Origin: Bolinopsis microptera
Lineage: Eukaryota; Ctenophora; Tentaculata; Lobata; Bolinopsidae
Reading direction: 5' to 3'
Length of the DNA: 64,000 nt
NCBI RefSeq assembly: GCF_026151205.1
Contig: NC_087081.1
Span: 6,877,246-6,941,245, forward strand
Program-made: the position numbers and the translations under genes
Notes under the pieces: model-generated
What the model was told of the DNA's origin: nothing
The model's input: the letters and a program-made list of their open reading frames with translations, nothing else
Databases searched by the model: none
Shown: positions 35,038-46,640 of the stretch, piece by piece
How positions within the stretch are numbered: position 1 is the first letter of the stretch
Layout of the letters: the number at the start of each line of letters is the position of its first letter

Positions 35038-35830
35038 TTGTCATTACTTCATTAAATTTACTGCAGTGAAGTAATAACAACATTGTTATCACTTATCATG
35101 ACGGTTAACTTTGGCTCAGGTTATTTAGTTTGGTCATGAGAAGAAGAAGTGCACTTAGACACCACTAAATATTGTCTGGAAATTAGCAAACTAAATAGAG
35201 TCGTATTATATTCTTGATCTGCTGCATACCTTAACCTCTTAACCCACACGAGTCGACCGTGTTAAACTCTCGCATAGTTTGGGGTTCAAGCTATCCATGT
35301 TGTTTAACAAGAAATTACAGTGCCAATGATTACGTAAATATTACCATTTTGTAAATGATATCATTAAAAATGAAATCATTCCGAAACAATTTGAAAGTAA
35401 AGTTTTTCTTAAGACTTTAAGACGGCTCATGTGAAAAGGGATTTTCACATTATTAAGTGAATGGTAATATATTGTCATTTCTTTATTAAATTAAGTTGTG
35501 CGGATATAGCAAGTATGACGATTGTCATATTATCTAAGGCTCGACCTATATAAAGGTTAAATATCACTAAGAAATTGGCAGAGTGATTTAAATCGTATTG
35601 ATAACTGTTTTTGCAGTTTTGATTCTTAATACACATATTTTCACTCGAGTCTATACTGATCAACTCTCGACAATTCAAGTTTTTTGGGTTCCAGACCATG
35701 TTTATTTGGGTTTGGTCAATGGTATTTAACAAGCAATTCTGCGTGCTGCAATTTACTGAGAATTACGTAGATAATAGCACTTTGTAAATGATATCACTCC
35801 GACATAATTTGAGAGTAAAGCTTATCTCCC
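35038..35830. repeat. Diverged tandem repeat, units of about 410-430 bp
   Basis: Blocks near 35278-35410 recur at 35690-35820 (shared words include TTTAACAAG, TTTGTAAATGATATCA and AGTAAAG), and the block at 35038 recurs near 35469. An open frame at 35475-35732 (minus) falls in the second unit but has no ATG at its recorded start. Probably an old local duplication. Confidence 0.5.
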
Positions 35831-35859
35831 ACCCGCTTGCCACGAACCCCTCGTCCATC

Positions 35860-38800
35860 AGTCTTGTTAAATCACGGTTAATCATCATTTAAATTATTAC
35901 GCCATGTTTAATTTGTTTATTTCATAGTCGCTATTTCCATTGTCTTAAATCCATATACATTTTAAACTGCAACCTTAAGTTTACCCAGTTTCAAGCTGGC
36001 TAGGTCAGCTGAGGGTTGTTCAAGGCACGAACACTGTGCCATTGAATTCTAAATACCGTACTCCGGACCAACATGCACCTCTGAATTCTGTTTTCCGTTC
36101 ATTTCCCACCTTTTTCTGTCCTCTGCCATGCACTATTTAATTATATAATATATAGTGCTTGGTAGAGAGTTGAAGTGTATGTACTTCTTGTCAAAGTAAA
36201 GATAGACCATTACTTCTTGGTAAAAATAGAGCAGTAACTTGTCCCACTTTTCTTTTCTTTCCAGATTTCTTTCCTTGCTGTTAATTACAATTCATAGCGC
36301 TGGCCATAAAGGTACGTTGATATATCGGTCAGTATACGAGTCGGGAGATTTCACTTCGGGTGAATCTGGGTAGGCGATACAAGCTTGCTTTCTCAATAGA
36401 TTTATTCGGATAACGCATAGTTCTGGAATTAAATATTGATCTTAACTGATTTTATCGAGTTTTTTTTTCTGGAGTCGACTCAGCGAGAAGCAGGATATTA
36501 GTAATCCGGAAATGATTTCGAACTTGTGATAAATAGATGTTCATACTGACACACTAGATCAACGTTAGATCAACCGGTTGATAGCCGGTTAATAGCCTGT
36601 TCGCATTACATCTATTTGCCGATAAGGCTAGTTCACTTATCGCATGTTCTTAAGTAATTACCAAGTGGCTTGATGATAGATTGATCCAAATCATCCAGCC
36701 GTGCGTGCACTGTGTGGGAAGTAACTAGTGGTAACAAAGGTAATCAGGTACCATAGTTACACAGTTACCAGGTTTCCATGGTACCTATATAGCCATATGC
36801 TGTAATTCTCCGAGACGTGTGAATTTTGCTGAATTTTTTCACACTTTTGTCGGTATTTCTGTTCTATATTTTGCAAGCTGCAAATTGGCCACGTTGGGTT
36901 CTTGCATTTTCCGTGTCTTGCACGAGACGTTTCCTAGCGACTTACCGGGGACATACAGTTTCTGCTCCCAGAAAAAAAAATCGAAATCGTCCGATATATA
37001 TTATCGTTATTCGCCCCATTCTTTCTGTTTCTGTTATCTGACGATGTCATTTTGACAGTTCAAATTATTCCTCATCAGAAGGTTCTGAGATGATAAGATG
37101 AAACCATTAGGTAGCGGACATTTGTGTGACTTCCACAACGCAATCAGCACTCATTACACTTGAGCTGAAAAAACAAGGCACTCCAAAGTTTGCTATATTC
37201 TTTATGACTTTATAAAGTCAGTTTCAAATTTCAAAAATAGCTGCTCCAAGCTCAACATGTGCTGTTGGTTGATAAATCGTTAATAGAAAGCTATTAATTC
37301 ACGGCCCATGGCGCCAGCGGCATGAGATCTTATGTTCTATATAAGCCACATATTTTACAACAGAAGCCTAGAATCTGTGCAAGTTTGACAGTTCAGATGC
37401 AGTTTCATTTTCGGCGTTCTCTGTCCCCTCGGGAATTTTAAATTTCCAGCTGTTACATCTTAAAAGCATTTATTAATTTTTATTAATGTTGATATTATTA
37501 AAATGCTATTTATTTATTAAAATAGGTCTTTGAACCACCGGCACCGTTAGGGAAAACAATTATATTTCTGTTCAAATGTGAGCTGTCTATTTCGAACGAG
37601 CGGGAAACCTCATGAGTCATCATGTATGACGTTGATTTCCGATCCTAAGGATTAGTTTTAGCATTGTGTTATTCATTTGGTTTGTTGATGCGGTGATAGT
37701 CGCACCCTTTGGGTGGAATCGTCGTTAAATTTTCCAGCTTTACTTTATTAACTAATAACGTATATAGTTGACAGTTGTTGAAAGTATTAAAGCATAGAAT
37801 TTATGTTAAAACTTATAGGGTCCGGGTGGAAGTCAGGACTAGATTAGGGGCACGTGTTATTCAGTTAAAGATGTTGATAAAGGGTAAATGTAGGGGCCTA
37901 GGGTAAAGGTTTATATGGGTTTGGATGAGAGTTTGAGGTAAGGGATATATTTTAATTTTCAGTTTTGGACGAATCAATTGTTTTATCATCGTAGGAATTT
38001 TTTCTCAAGCACAAATTATCAATTCATTCAATGACTCTTAAAAACTTCTGTTTTCAGTGCATGTTATTGCGAAATTTCAACACCGGATTTTACTGGAACG
38101 AATGAAATAGTTGCAATAACATAAACTTCATTTTCAGACTTTAATGGCCACTAAGTACTTAAGTACATCAAATTCTACTTTATTTGAGACTTGTAGGTTC
38201 ATTCAGTAATGTTTATCCGAGAAATACTTTGACTAGTCCATTCATATGATAATAAATATATTATATTTATAAATAATTATCAGTGAGTACATTACCCTGC
38301 GTGGCCCTACGATCCCATGAGGTCTTTGGCCATTTAACTATATTTATTCAATCTGAGGACCTCCACCCTTTCATCTATAAATCTACATCTGATCAACACT
38401 AATTTAATGTGATAATTGATGGGATTATTTGACGGCAGACCAATGACCGTCTTGAAATCACCATGGCAATCGTACTAATCACCATGGTGATCTTACCATT
38501 GCTCCAAATAAATTTACCACCTGGTTTACTTACTGCAATAATAAATTATGCCGATTTTTTATATCACTAGCCCGTAGTAATATGGTCTATTTTTGTAGGT
38601 CTAACGAAAGATTTTCATTTTTAATCTATTCTATTGTCTCTTTCTCTCGGAAATAACTAACCAACTCGTCTTTTTTAATCTTTTCTATTGACTAAGTTTC
38701 GGAAATGACCATGCGTAGTCGGCTGCGGTTGGAACACTATATTATAAAGCTGCCTATTAAATATAGTATATATTAGCAAATTATCATATTTGGATAAGGG
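35860..38800. other. Gene-free stretch
   Basis: No exon I can support. Overlapping plus-strand frames at 36819-37055 are hydrophobic, do not start with ATG and have no splice support. Confidence 0.4.
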
Positions 38801-39052
38801 TTAAACTAGTAATAGTATACAGATACCTACGTAAATCTTCGCCAGCTCTCTTCTAGAAGAAATCTCACATCTGAACTTGCATTGTTTGTGGCCAGAGGAG
38901 ATATGAAAGTGCTTCAATCCTGGCCTGAGAAAGGAGTGAACTCGTGCTTTGTTTCCATGGTTAAAACTTTTGCTGGAATTCTCCATCTTGTACCATGCAT
39001 GAGCTGGATGCAATTTATTATCCGACCCACTTGGACGTGGTATTCTAATTAT
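38801..39052 (-). CDS. Open stretch of unknown coding strand (84 codons)
   Basis: The minus frame is open for about 84 codons with a protein-like composition, including KHFHISSGHKQCKFRCEIS and SRRELAKIYV. The plus strand is also open over the same bases (ELALFVARGDMKVLQSWPEK). Neither is recognised. It may be a domain-encoding remnant of a mobile element. Confidence 0.25.
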   Translation of the reverse strand: MIRIPRPSGSDNKLHPAHAWYKMENSSKSFNHGNKARVHSFLRPGLKHFHISSGHKQCKFRCEISSRRELAKIYVGICILLLV

Positions 39053-39235
39053 ATACTAGCTTGTAATAGTCTGCATTGCATCTTCTTTTTCCAATTTTAA
39101 CGCAAGTGTACCGACACTTCCAGCTGAATAACGTTCGGCTTTCTAGTATTTCTGAAGAATTTAACAATTTTGTTAAACAACCACACTTCCGACATTTATA
39201 ACCATTGTCATAAACTTTACTTTATTTAGATAACA

Positions 39236-39612
39236 ATGATCAGAATCACATCTCTGTCCCGGCCCAAGAACCGTCTTCCTCCCCTCAAGAAGAACAAGTC
39301 CTCCTCCCGTGTGTTACCCTCTCTCCCCATCCCCCTGAAGAAAAAGAAGAATGTAGTTGAGCCATGTACTATCAGTAGTAATCGTGCCCAGATTCTCTCA
39401 GAGGACTTCAGTCCTACTACATTCCTCCGTAGGAACGGGTTCGGGAACTTCCAGCGAGACCCGGACCAGGACGTGGACTACAGTGACGAGTCGGACAGTG
39501 ATTGTCGTCCCTGTACCCAGGAAAGTGCAACAGATCACTTCCTGAAGAGGGAGGTGAACTTCACAGTGCTGGCGGAGGGATATATCCCTGGGTTTGCCAA
39601 GGACAAGTTCAG
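39236..39612 (+). CDS. Coding exon, basic/acidic protein, unknown
   Basis: ATG at 39236 in a good context (ATAACAATG), with 125 codons plus two bases up to donor TTCAG|GTCAGT. The N-terminal 50 residues are Lys/Pro-rich with repeated LPPLKKNK / IPLKKKKN motifs that could be nuclear-localisation signals; an acidic segment (DVDYSDESDSD) follows; the exon ends REVNFTVLAEG and GFAKDKF(R). An alternative reading is an internal exon after TTTATTTAG at 39229. It ends in phase 2, like the other exons of this region, and its FLK...R end loosely resembles the end of the SPVAT exon. No family recognised. Confidence 0.5.
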
Positions 39613-40308
39613 GTCAGTGTAGCTGCTTTATCTCTTAGTCTTACTGTTTAGTGTCTGTTTACCGATGAATGTATATTTTATCTAGATAAACAGATAACCT
39701 TTTTAAACAAAGTATCGGAGATAATTATCTGTTACGATTACCGGAGTGGATACTGGATAGCCTAGTCAGTGTCTGGTTTATCAGCTTTCTCAACTCGTAT
39801 TCTTACTTTTTGTTGTTATATCACCTAATTCCTTTCATAGTGTTATCAATGATTTCATATCATCAATATTTATCATTTCTAAGTAGCGTGAATTATTATT
39901 AATTGGAAAAATGTAGCCACAAACCACAGCTATTACAATTTTCTTCCACCAGAAAAGGAGGGAGGGGTTATGATACATTTTTTGGTGGGGCGGTTGCCAC
40001 CCATCATGTTAGTAGAATTGAAAGTTCTAAACAAAGTCAAACTTAGTTGTGTTAAAAGTATTTAAGTTAATGAATATTACGCATTTGTTAAAACAGTTAT
40101 AAAAACATCAATAGGGAAACAGATAAATGCACCTGTCACACGAACGGTGCACCCATGCTAATAACATTATTGGTTGTAATAATAATGTTGTAGATACCTC
40201 ATACCAGCTCCCGGTATTGTGGTTGTTCATTAGTTCTCTTGTGTGTCGACACTCTGCTGGTACTACGTCTGCCGTGGATTCTCAACTTAACATTTTATTT
40301 GACTACAG

Positions 40309-41456
40309 ACCTCAGATCTCATAATGAAAAAACCAATGGGTAATGCTGAGGATGTTTTTCTGCCGACATCACCCGTAGCAATATCACCCGTAGCAACATC
40401 ACCCGTAGCAACATCACCTGTAGCAACATCACCTGTAGCAACATCACCTGTAGCAACATCACCTGTAGCAACATCATCCTTAGCAACATCACCTGTAGCA
40501 ACATCACCTGTAGCAACATCACCTGTAGCAATATCACCTGTAGCAACATCACCTGGAGCAACATCACCTGTAGCAACATCACCCGTAGCAATATCACCTG
40601 TGGCAATATCACCTGTAGCAACATCACCTGTAGCAACATCACCTGTAGCAATATCACCTGTAGCAATATCACCTGTAGCAACATCACCTGTAGCAACATC
40701 ATCCTTAGCAACATCACCTGTAGCAACATCACCTGTAGCAACATCACCTGTAGCAATATCACCTGTAGCAACATCACCTGGAGCAACATCACCTGTAGCA
40801 ACATCACCCGTAGCAATATCACCTGTGGCAATATCACCTGTAGCAACATCACCTGTAGCAACATCACCTGTAGCAACATCACCTGTAGCAACATCACCTG
40901 TAGCAACATCACCTGTAGCAACATCACCCGTAGCAATATCACCTGTGGCAATATCACCTGTAGCAACATCACCTGTAGCAACATCACCTGTAGCAACATC
41001 ACCTGTAGTAACATCACCTGTTGCAACATCACCCACCGGCTCTTTACCCAATATCACTGAAATATCACCTACTGTCACATCACCTGTTGAACCCAAAAAG
41101 AAAGCTGCTATTGAAGACAGACCCCAGAACACCTCAACCATCCATCCCTGTAGACGACCCTCCCGCAAGATAAAGATAGTCCAGGACCTGAATACCGGGG
41201 AATGTAACGGAGTTAACAAAAGGAGGAGTTCCTCATTCCACCAACAAGAGGGGAGGAGTTCACGGTGTTCTAGTTTAAAAGAGGAGGCATGTTCTGGATC
41301 TTCTTCTCTCATGGACATGAATCTAGGGAGGGAGCTGGGGGAGAAGGGTCAGCTGGGAGAGAAGAGTCAGGGTAAAGATTTAGAGCGTTTCTTGAAGGTG
41401 GACAGTTCAATGTTTGGTCATCTTCAAATAGACCAGGTGTTGATGGTGGAGTGCAG
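40309..41456 (+). CDS. Coding exon with about 44 SPVAT pentapeptide repeats
   Basis: The acceptor GACTACAG precedes 40309; an ATG at 40324 is also possible. The frame runs to donor TGCAG|GTTGGT at 41456. Residues about 16-238 (from the ATG) are tandem (S-P-V-A-T/I)n, encoded by a 15-bp minisatellite; interspersed variants are SLAT and PGAT. A unique C-terminal part follows: EPKKKAAIEDRP, a basic PCRRPSRKIK block, several Ser clusters, then LERFLKVDSSMF and MVECR. The unique part shows this strand is coding; the antisense frame (GDVAT repeats) is a by-product. Ser/Pro/Thr repeats suggest a disordered linker, possibly phosphorylated or glycosylated. It ends in phase 2. Its start phase does not match the exon at 39236, so the two are not simply adjacent exons. 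Confidence 0.5.
40366..41034 (+). repeat. 15-bp minisatellite inside the SPVAT exon
   Basis: About 44 units of ACATCACCTGTAGCA with a few recurring variants. A block of several units, including the CATCCTTAGCA and CTGGAGCA variants, is repeated as a higher-order unit (about 40470-40620 and 40700-40850), showing expansion by segments. Confidence 0.95.
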
Positions 41457-42540
41457 GTTGGTGTTTTTATTTTTATCTAGTTTTTAATATTTCTATTGGT
41501 TTTTATTATTTTTAATCTTGTGTTTTCAAGGAGGAGTTTTTAGCGTTCTTTGAATACTGATTAAGTGCAGTCAACGCTAAGTTATTTTGCAATTTCTCAG
41601 GTTATAGTTAAAGCATCATTATTCATTAACACAACATAATGTGATGAATGATATACTAACATTTTTAGCGTGAAACGTAAAACTTGACCTGAGCTGGATG
41701 GAAACTCTGGAAAATTAAACATGTTTCAATAGAAACCGGAGGTCTCATACGACTTTACGGGCTTATACGACTTTACTGTCTAAATTTATTTAAAAATTCG
41801 TGAATTGAATAATGTAAGGCTGCTCCCACGATTAAAAACTAAAAAGGGTAAAGTTTCATTTTTTGATTTTACTCATTGTATGGAATTTTTTATTAACTTA
41901 TTTACAAAGCGGTTTTCCATATCCGCACTTTTTTTCACCGATCACACAAGCTCACTATTTTAGCCGCTGAAGAAAACCGTACACTGTGTTAACCTTTTTG
42001 CTATTAGAAGTAGTATAGTGTAAGGCCAAAAAAGGGGCTGACCTTTATCTATGGATTCAAACAATTATATTCATATTGTTTAAACACATTTTAAAGGCCA
42101 ACATAAATCATTTTCGTTGACAATAAAAATAGGTTTGGATTTGCAGTATCTTCAGTTTTAAACTTCAATTTCCCCTGCTAATTCAATTATTTTCTGGTTA
42201 GGTCTGGCAGAGAAATACAGTCAACAGATCACTCAATCAATGAAGTTTAATTGATAATGTGCACCATGGATTCCAATTGATTGACTTAGAAACTATACAG
42301 TCCCTTACTCGAGTAGTTCAACAACACTTGCTGTTAAAGCTCCAAAATTTAACATCTTTGTTGTCCCCCTTTGTTTGAGAAGCTAGATCAAAACTTTGTG
42401 GAGCTTGATCAGTGGAGGGACAGCAGCCTTATTATATTAAATATCTGAGCTCAAAATTTACTCTACGCTAATGGACAAACAATGATCTGAAACATTCCTG
42501 AAATCCCCACAGTTTTCTATAGATATACTTCCACTTTAAT
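41457..42540. other. Gene-free stretch
   Basis: No exon supportable on either strand. Confidence 0.45.
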
Positions 42541-42660
42541 ATCCCCTCATGAGCACCCGTTAGTACTTCTTCGTAATGTCTTCGTTCTTGTAAATTGTAT
42601 ACGGACTAGTGCGTAGTTCAGAGTAAGATCGTTTTCAGTAAAGAGATGAGCCCTCTCCTC

Positions 42661-43225
42661 TCCCACGTGATGCCCATATAAGGAGTGTATAACACCTAGG
42701 TGTTTAGTGTTACTGAGTAGTAGTAGGTGCTTCACGTCCAGTGCCACCTACTATAACATACCCTTATAGTATCCCACTATATCAAACTATCTGCAATACC
42801 AAGCTTGTACCTGTATGGTTCTGCATAAAGCCCTTACAACGTTAGCAACTATTATGTCATAGTAACAACTGTAGTAATCTCCCTAGTGATGACTGTATGT
42901 ATCTTAGATCATTTTGCATTTTCACTGGAACTGAACCACCGATTTGAGAGATATTTTTTGTGTGATATCTCAGGGTTGGCAAATAGAAATTCGCCCAAAC
43001 TTACACAGATTATTCCACCTATAACCATCATACTTTATGGAAAGTTTCAAGAAAATCGTATGGTAGGATCCGACATAAACTATTGTACGAAAATTGAAAA
43101 ACCTAACTTCGGAGTCGCCCAATCACAGTAAAATAGTCTCTACCTCAACATTCCCTGAAGCCGAGGGCTGGTCATCCACGTGATGTCTATATTTAAAGGG
43201 GTGTATTGTTATCACCTCAATTGCT
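42661..43225 (+). promoter_or_regulatory. Two copies of a promoter-like block, about 515 bp apart
   Basis: At 42661 and 43177 the order CCACGTGATG, a TATA-like word (CATATAAGG or TATATTTAAAG), then GTGTAT and a CACCT word is conserved. This is E-box, TATA and initiator spacing. No coding exon with a donor could be assigned to either. The 80-residue ATG frame between them (42889-43131) is unsupported. Confidence 0.4.
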
Positions 43226-43262
43226 GTTGTTTAGCGGTGCAGTGATTTTATGTTACTTTTTG

Positions 43263-43600
43263 TTGCTATAGTAACAAAAACCACTAGTGAACAGTGTTGC
43301 TATAGTAACAGAAACCACAAGTGAACAGTGTTGCTATAGTAACAGAAACCACTAGTGAACAGTGTTGCTATAGTAACAGAAACCACAAGTGAACAGTGTT
43401 GCTATAGTAACAGAAACCACTAGTGAAAAGTGTTGCTATAGTAACAGAAACCACAAGTGAACAGTGTTGCTATAGTAACAGAAACCACAAGTGAACAGTG
43501 TTGCTATAGTAACAGAAACCACAAGTGAACAGTGTTGCTATAGTAACAGAAACCACAAGTGAACAGTGTTGCTATAGTAACAGAAACCACTAGTGAATAT
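43263..43600. repeat. 34-bp minisatellite carrying an X-box-like palindrome
   Basis: About ten units containing GTTGCTATAGTAACAGAAAC and CACTAGTGAACAGT (or CACAAGTG). Each has GTTGCT-AT-AGTAAC, an imperfect palindrome matching the RFX X-box pattern. Divergence between units is very low. Confidence 0.93.
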
Positions 43601-44339
43601 AGTGAATATCCTGCACAACTAAAACTACGGCAGCATACTGCCCAAGTCTAGCCTTGAAGCTGTTTTATTTTAACCTAGAGTGCTGTTATTCAGCAATTGT
43701 TCATTAGGGCGAAACTTATTTAAAAATAGACAGTGCTTGAAAATACGTTGGTTGTATTACTTTAGCAATGTGTCGGCGTGTGTTACCATAGTAACAGTCT
43801 GCATTGTTACCGTGTCAGTTGCTAATTAAAAGCAATTATACAATAATTAAGTTCAATTTCACACTGCTTTAATTCGAAACACCTTTTCCAATAGCTAACA
43901 ATGCTTGTTACCAATATACTGGTTTTCTTTCCTCGTATCTAGGTTTGATGTATCGTTAATCTTGGCATTTGGTATTTGCATAATATATCGTTATTCGTTC
44001 TGGTGTTGAAACAGTTTGTAAAATCCCTAGCCTCCTTTTAGTAGAAGTGATACGAAGAATTTCATTGACGAAGATTGAAATGCTTTAAAGATTCTGCTGA
44101 AGCGGAATTAGAGATAACTTATCTTATCGGACTTTATTTAGAGTTTAGACGAACATTACGTGGACGCTTGAGGGCATTCACTAATCCACTGTTTAGTTCT
44201 GGTGTAGAAGAGACCTGTTCTGGTGTAGAAGAGACCTGTTCTGGTGTGTTACCATAGCAATATTGGTGTGATGATAACCTCAAAAACAACACTTAAACAT
44301 GCGAGGTGAGACAAGTGCAAATAAACTACTAATTCAAGC

Positions 44340-44820
44340 GTGACAAATTTAATATACAAATATTAAACAACTTTAATAGGCTTTATTCCTGATATTACAA
44401 AAAAGCTTAAATTGCTGGATACTTTATTTTTGTCGCTTTCGTAGAACAACTAATTCCAACAATACAAATCTATTACATTTATTGACTATTATTATCTGAT
44501 GGGATGGAAAACAGGTGTAGCTAGTCCACACCTTGGCTTGTATTGTTGTTTAACTTCAACTTGAAATTTTAAGCGTGATAAATAGTTTTTCAACCTTTCA
44601 AACACAAAGTGAGAAATTTTTACAAAATTATACAAATGTTAGACTTTATTTCTGATATAACAAGAAAGCTCAAAGTGCTCGTTACTTTTTTTCGTCGTTT
44701 TCGAAGAAAGTTTCGAATATTTCAAAGAAATTCCAAGCTTGTATTGTTGTTAAACTTGATTAACTTAAAATGTTAAGCGTGATAAATAGTTTTTCAAACA
44801 CAAAGTGAGAAATTTTTACA
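44340..44820. repeat. Diverged tandem duplication of about 205-265 bp
   Basis: Segments at 44350-44440 and 44615-44730, and 44530-44590 and 44735-44805 (both with AAGCGTGATAAATAGTTTTT), are related. The word AGGTGTAGC-AGTCCACACC at 44514 recurs at 62885 and in part at 63148. Confidence 0.6.
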
Positions 44821-44979
44821 AATCTGAAAGGCCACCAAAATTAAATTGAGTATTATTATAATTTGTTGCTAGGCAACGTCTCTGAACTCCAGCAGATGCG
44901 GCGTGCAACAAACAAAACAGAGTTTTTAAGAAATATCATCAAATATTTAGTCATTTAGGCTATCTGACTGCTTAGCAAG

Positions 44980-45168
44980 TAGCTGTGACGTAGCTGTGAC
45001 GTAGCTGTGACGTAGCTGTGACGTGACTCCCTCGCTGACAGTAGTAATAACAAGACACTGATTGCAACACTGTATATTACTAGCATTATCTTATTATAGT
45101 ATTATAACAGTGCGAGGTCTATCCTGCTTGTTCTCCTTCAGTCTAAAGTTGCGAACTGTACATATAAA
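44980..45168 (+). promoter_or_regulatory. CRE-like repeat and TATA box
   Basis: Four tandem 11-bp units TAGCTGTGACG (44980-45024) place TGACGT half-sites in phase at one helical turn. A TATAAA box follows at 45163-45168, about 75 bp before the first ATG at 45242. Confidence 0.4.
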
Positions 45169-45241
45169 GAGCTTAACTTGAGTCAAGTGGACGGGGAGAC
45201 CTTCCTGTGCTTATCACCACGTGCATTAATCTCGTAGATAC

Positions 45242-45478
45242 ATGCAGATATGTGAATTAGTTAATATTTGTTACCATAATGTTATAATATGTGTGTGTAG
45301 TCTGGTGTTGAAAGTTTTGATTTTAAACTTTTCGAACATGCCGGTTTTCTTGGATCCAATCATTGCATCGTTTAGTGTTTTCTCAGTTGGTTATGTAAAA
45401 TTTGCTAAACCCGATTTTAAAAAAACTTTAAACTGTCTCCTAGAGGCTATAAAGTATAAACTGACTCTTCAAAACTGA
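45242..45478 (+). CDS. Possible small protein gene (78 aa), unknown
   Basis: The first ATG after the TATA box opens a 78-residue frame, with a hydrophobic N-terminal third (a possible membrane segment, about residues 14-31) and a basic C-terminal half (GYVKFAKPDFKKTLNCLLEA). Position relative to the CRE cluster and TATA is the main support. It could be a chance frame in the leader of the gene ending at 46333. Confidence 0.3.
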   Translation: MQICELVNICYHNVIICVCSLVLKVLILNFSNMPVFLDPIIASFSVFSVGYVKFAKPDFKKTLNCLLEAIKYKLTLQN

Positions 45479-45983
45479 CTTTTTTAAACAGTCTCAAATA
45501 GACAATAACAATAAATAATAAATATAAAATTACTTGTAACACCCTTATGGCCTATACCCTCTGGAAAGTTCTGGTTTAACAATTAAATCTAGGCGAGGAC
45601 GTTACAAGTAGTTACGTTACGCCACGAAGTTAAACAGCACTACGACTAGCACGAAATAATTTGGCAGTGTCTCTTATTTAGATAAAAGTATAATAATTGT
45701 AGTTACGCCTTTTTTGACGTTTCTTCAACGAGAGAGTCGTCAGTTTTGCCTTGATATTTGCTGCTTGTCAATCTGGTCAACATGTAGTTCTATTATCTTA
45801 TTATATGAGCTGTATCTGACTATTAGCTATATAATATAGGATACATAATCCTTGTTGGAGTTATTATTCAAACAACTGAGGTCCATGTTTTAAATACTTT
45901 GCCCTAAAATATTTACTTTTACTTTCTCTTCTTATTCGTCCGCACTAGTATTTGTTTTGTTGTTGTTGATCTGTAAACACAAG

Positions 45984-46333
45984 GTTTACAAGGTTTACAA
46001 GGTTCACAAGTACCTGTATATGGAACACATACGGCGGGAATACGGCGGAAGTGCCGAGCTAATCCTACGAAATGCACGGTAAGTGTTATGTTGTCATGGT
46101 AATGCACGGTAAGTGCTACTGGTATGTTGTTACGGTAACGCTCCTGTCTTCCAAAGACAGTGTCTTTGGTAAGTACTCAGCTTATTGAAAATATTTAATT
46201 CTAGAACAATTTTAAACATTTAAAAGTGTTCTATAAAAATATAAATATGCAACAAGTTTGCAGTTTTAATGAATATGATATGGTTCCTTCAGAAAGACAA
46301 CCTCACCGCGACTATGACCCCACCTACTTCTAA
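45984..46333 (+). CDS. Last two exons of an unknown gene
   Basis: The penultimate exon (about 45984-46078) reads three QGL/QGS units, then VPVYGTHTAGIRRKCRANPT and ends KCT at donor ACG|GTAAGT. The last exon (46205-46333) follows TTAATTCTAG and is in phase 0 with it, reading NNFKHLKVFYKNINM, then SFNEYDMVPSERQPHRDYDP and TYF before the stop. Tyr-containing motifs near the end (NEYDMVP, DYDPTYF) resemble cytoplasmic signalling tails, but that is only a resemblance. Acceptors spaced 9 bp (AAGGTTTAC repeats) precede the penultimate exon. A duplicated donor word at 46101-46112 would add 30 bp and an in-frame stop if used. Confidence 0.4.
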
Positions 46334-46609
46334 ATGGATCTCGTAACGTCATAATCATAATTATGATCTTAATTCTTAAAGTTGATGTCTTGATGAAGGA
46401 GTGTATAATTACCTGCCTCCTAAATCAAGCTACGATTACTTTACTATGGATGCACTCACTCTAAACGGCGTACTGATTTGTTCCCGCTTATTTTCTTGTT
46501 TTTTTTAGTGTGTAGTCAGTGTAGCTTACGTTGCAATTATCAAGCTCTCTTATCTTTTGTAAATTGCGATAAGTTCAGTTTGCTGCTACCGTGTAGTTAG
46601 CCTTTGCGT

Positions 46610-46639
46610 GTGTACTTGTACATTCCTATACAAGTACAC
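46610..46639 (+). repeat. Hairpin next to the ORF1 start codon
   Basis: Perfect 11-bp arms GTGTACTTGTA (46610-46620) and its complement (46629-46639) with an 8-nt loop, ending one base before the ATG at 46641. In RNA this would sit directly in front of the initiation codon. Confidence 0.8.
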
Positions 46640-46640
46640 T

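Noticed and set aside
40287-41318. 343-residue minus-strand frame with GDVAT repeats
   Set aside because: Antisense of the SPVAT minisatellite. The non-repeat part on the plus strand has better protein composition and a donor site.
42889-43131. 80-residue ATG frame
   Set aside because: No splice sites or homology seen, and the text resembles dispersed non-coding repeat sequence; not strong enough to list as a gene.
43263-43600. CRISPR array
   Set aside because: Units are contiguous 34-bp tandem repeats with no unique spacers, in a eukaryotic context.
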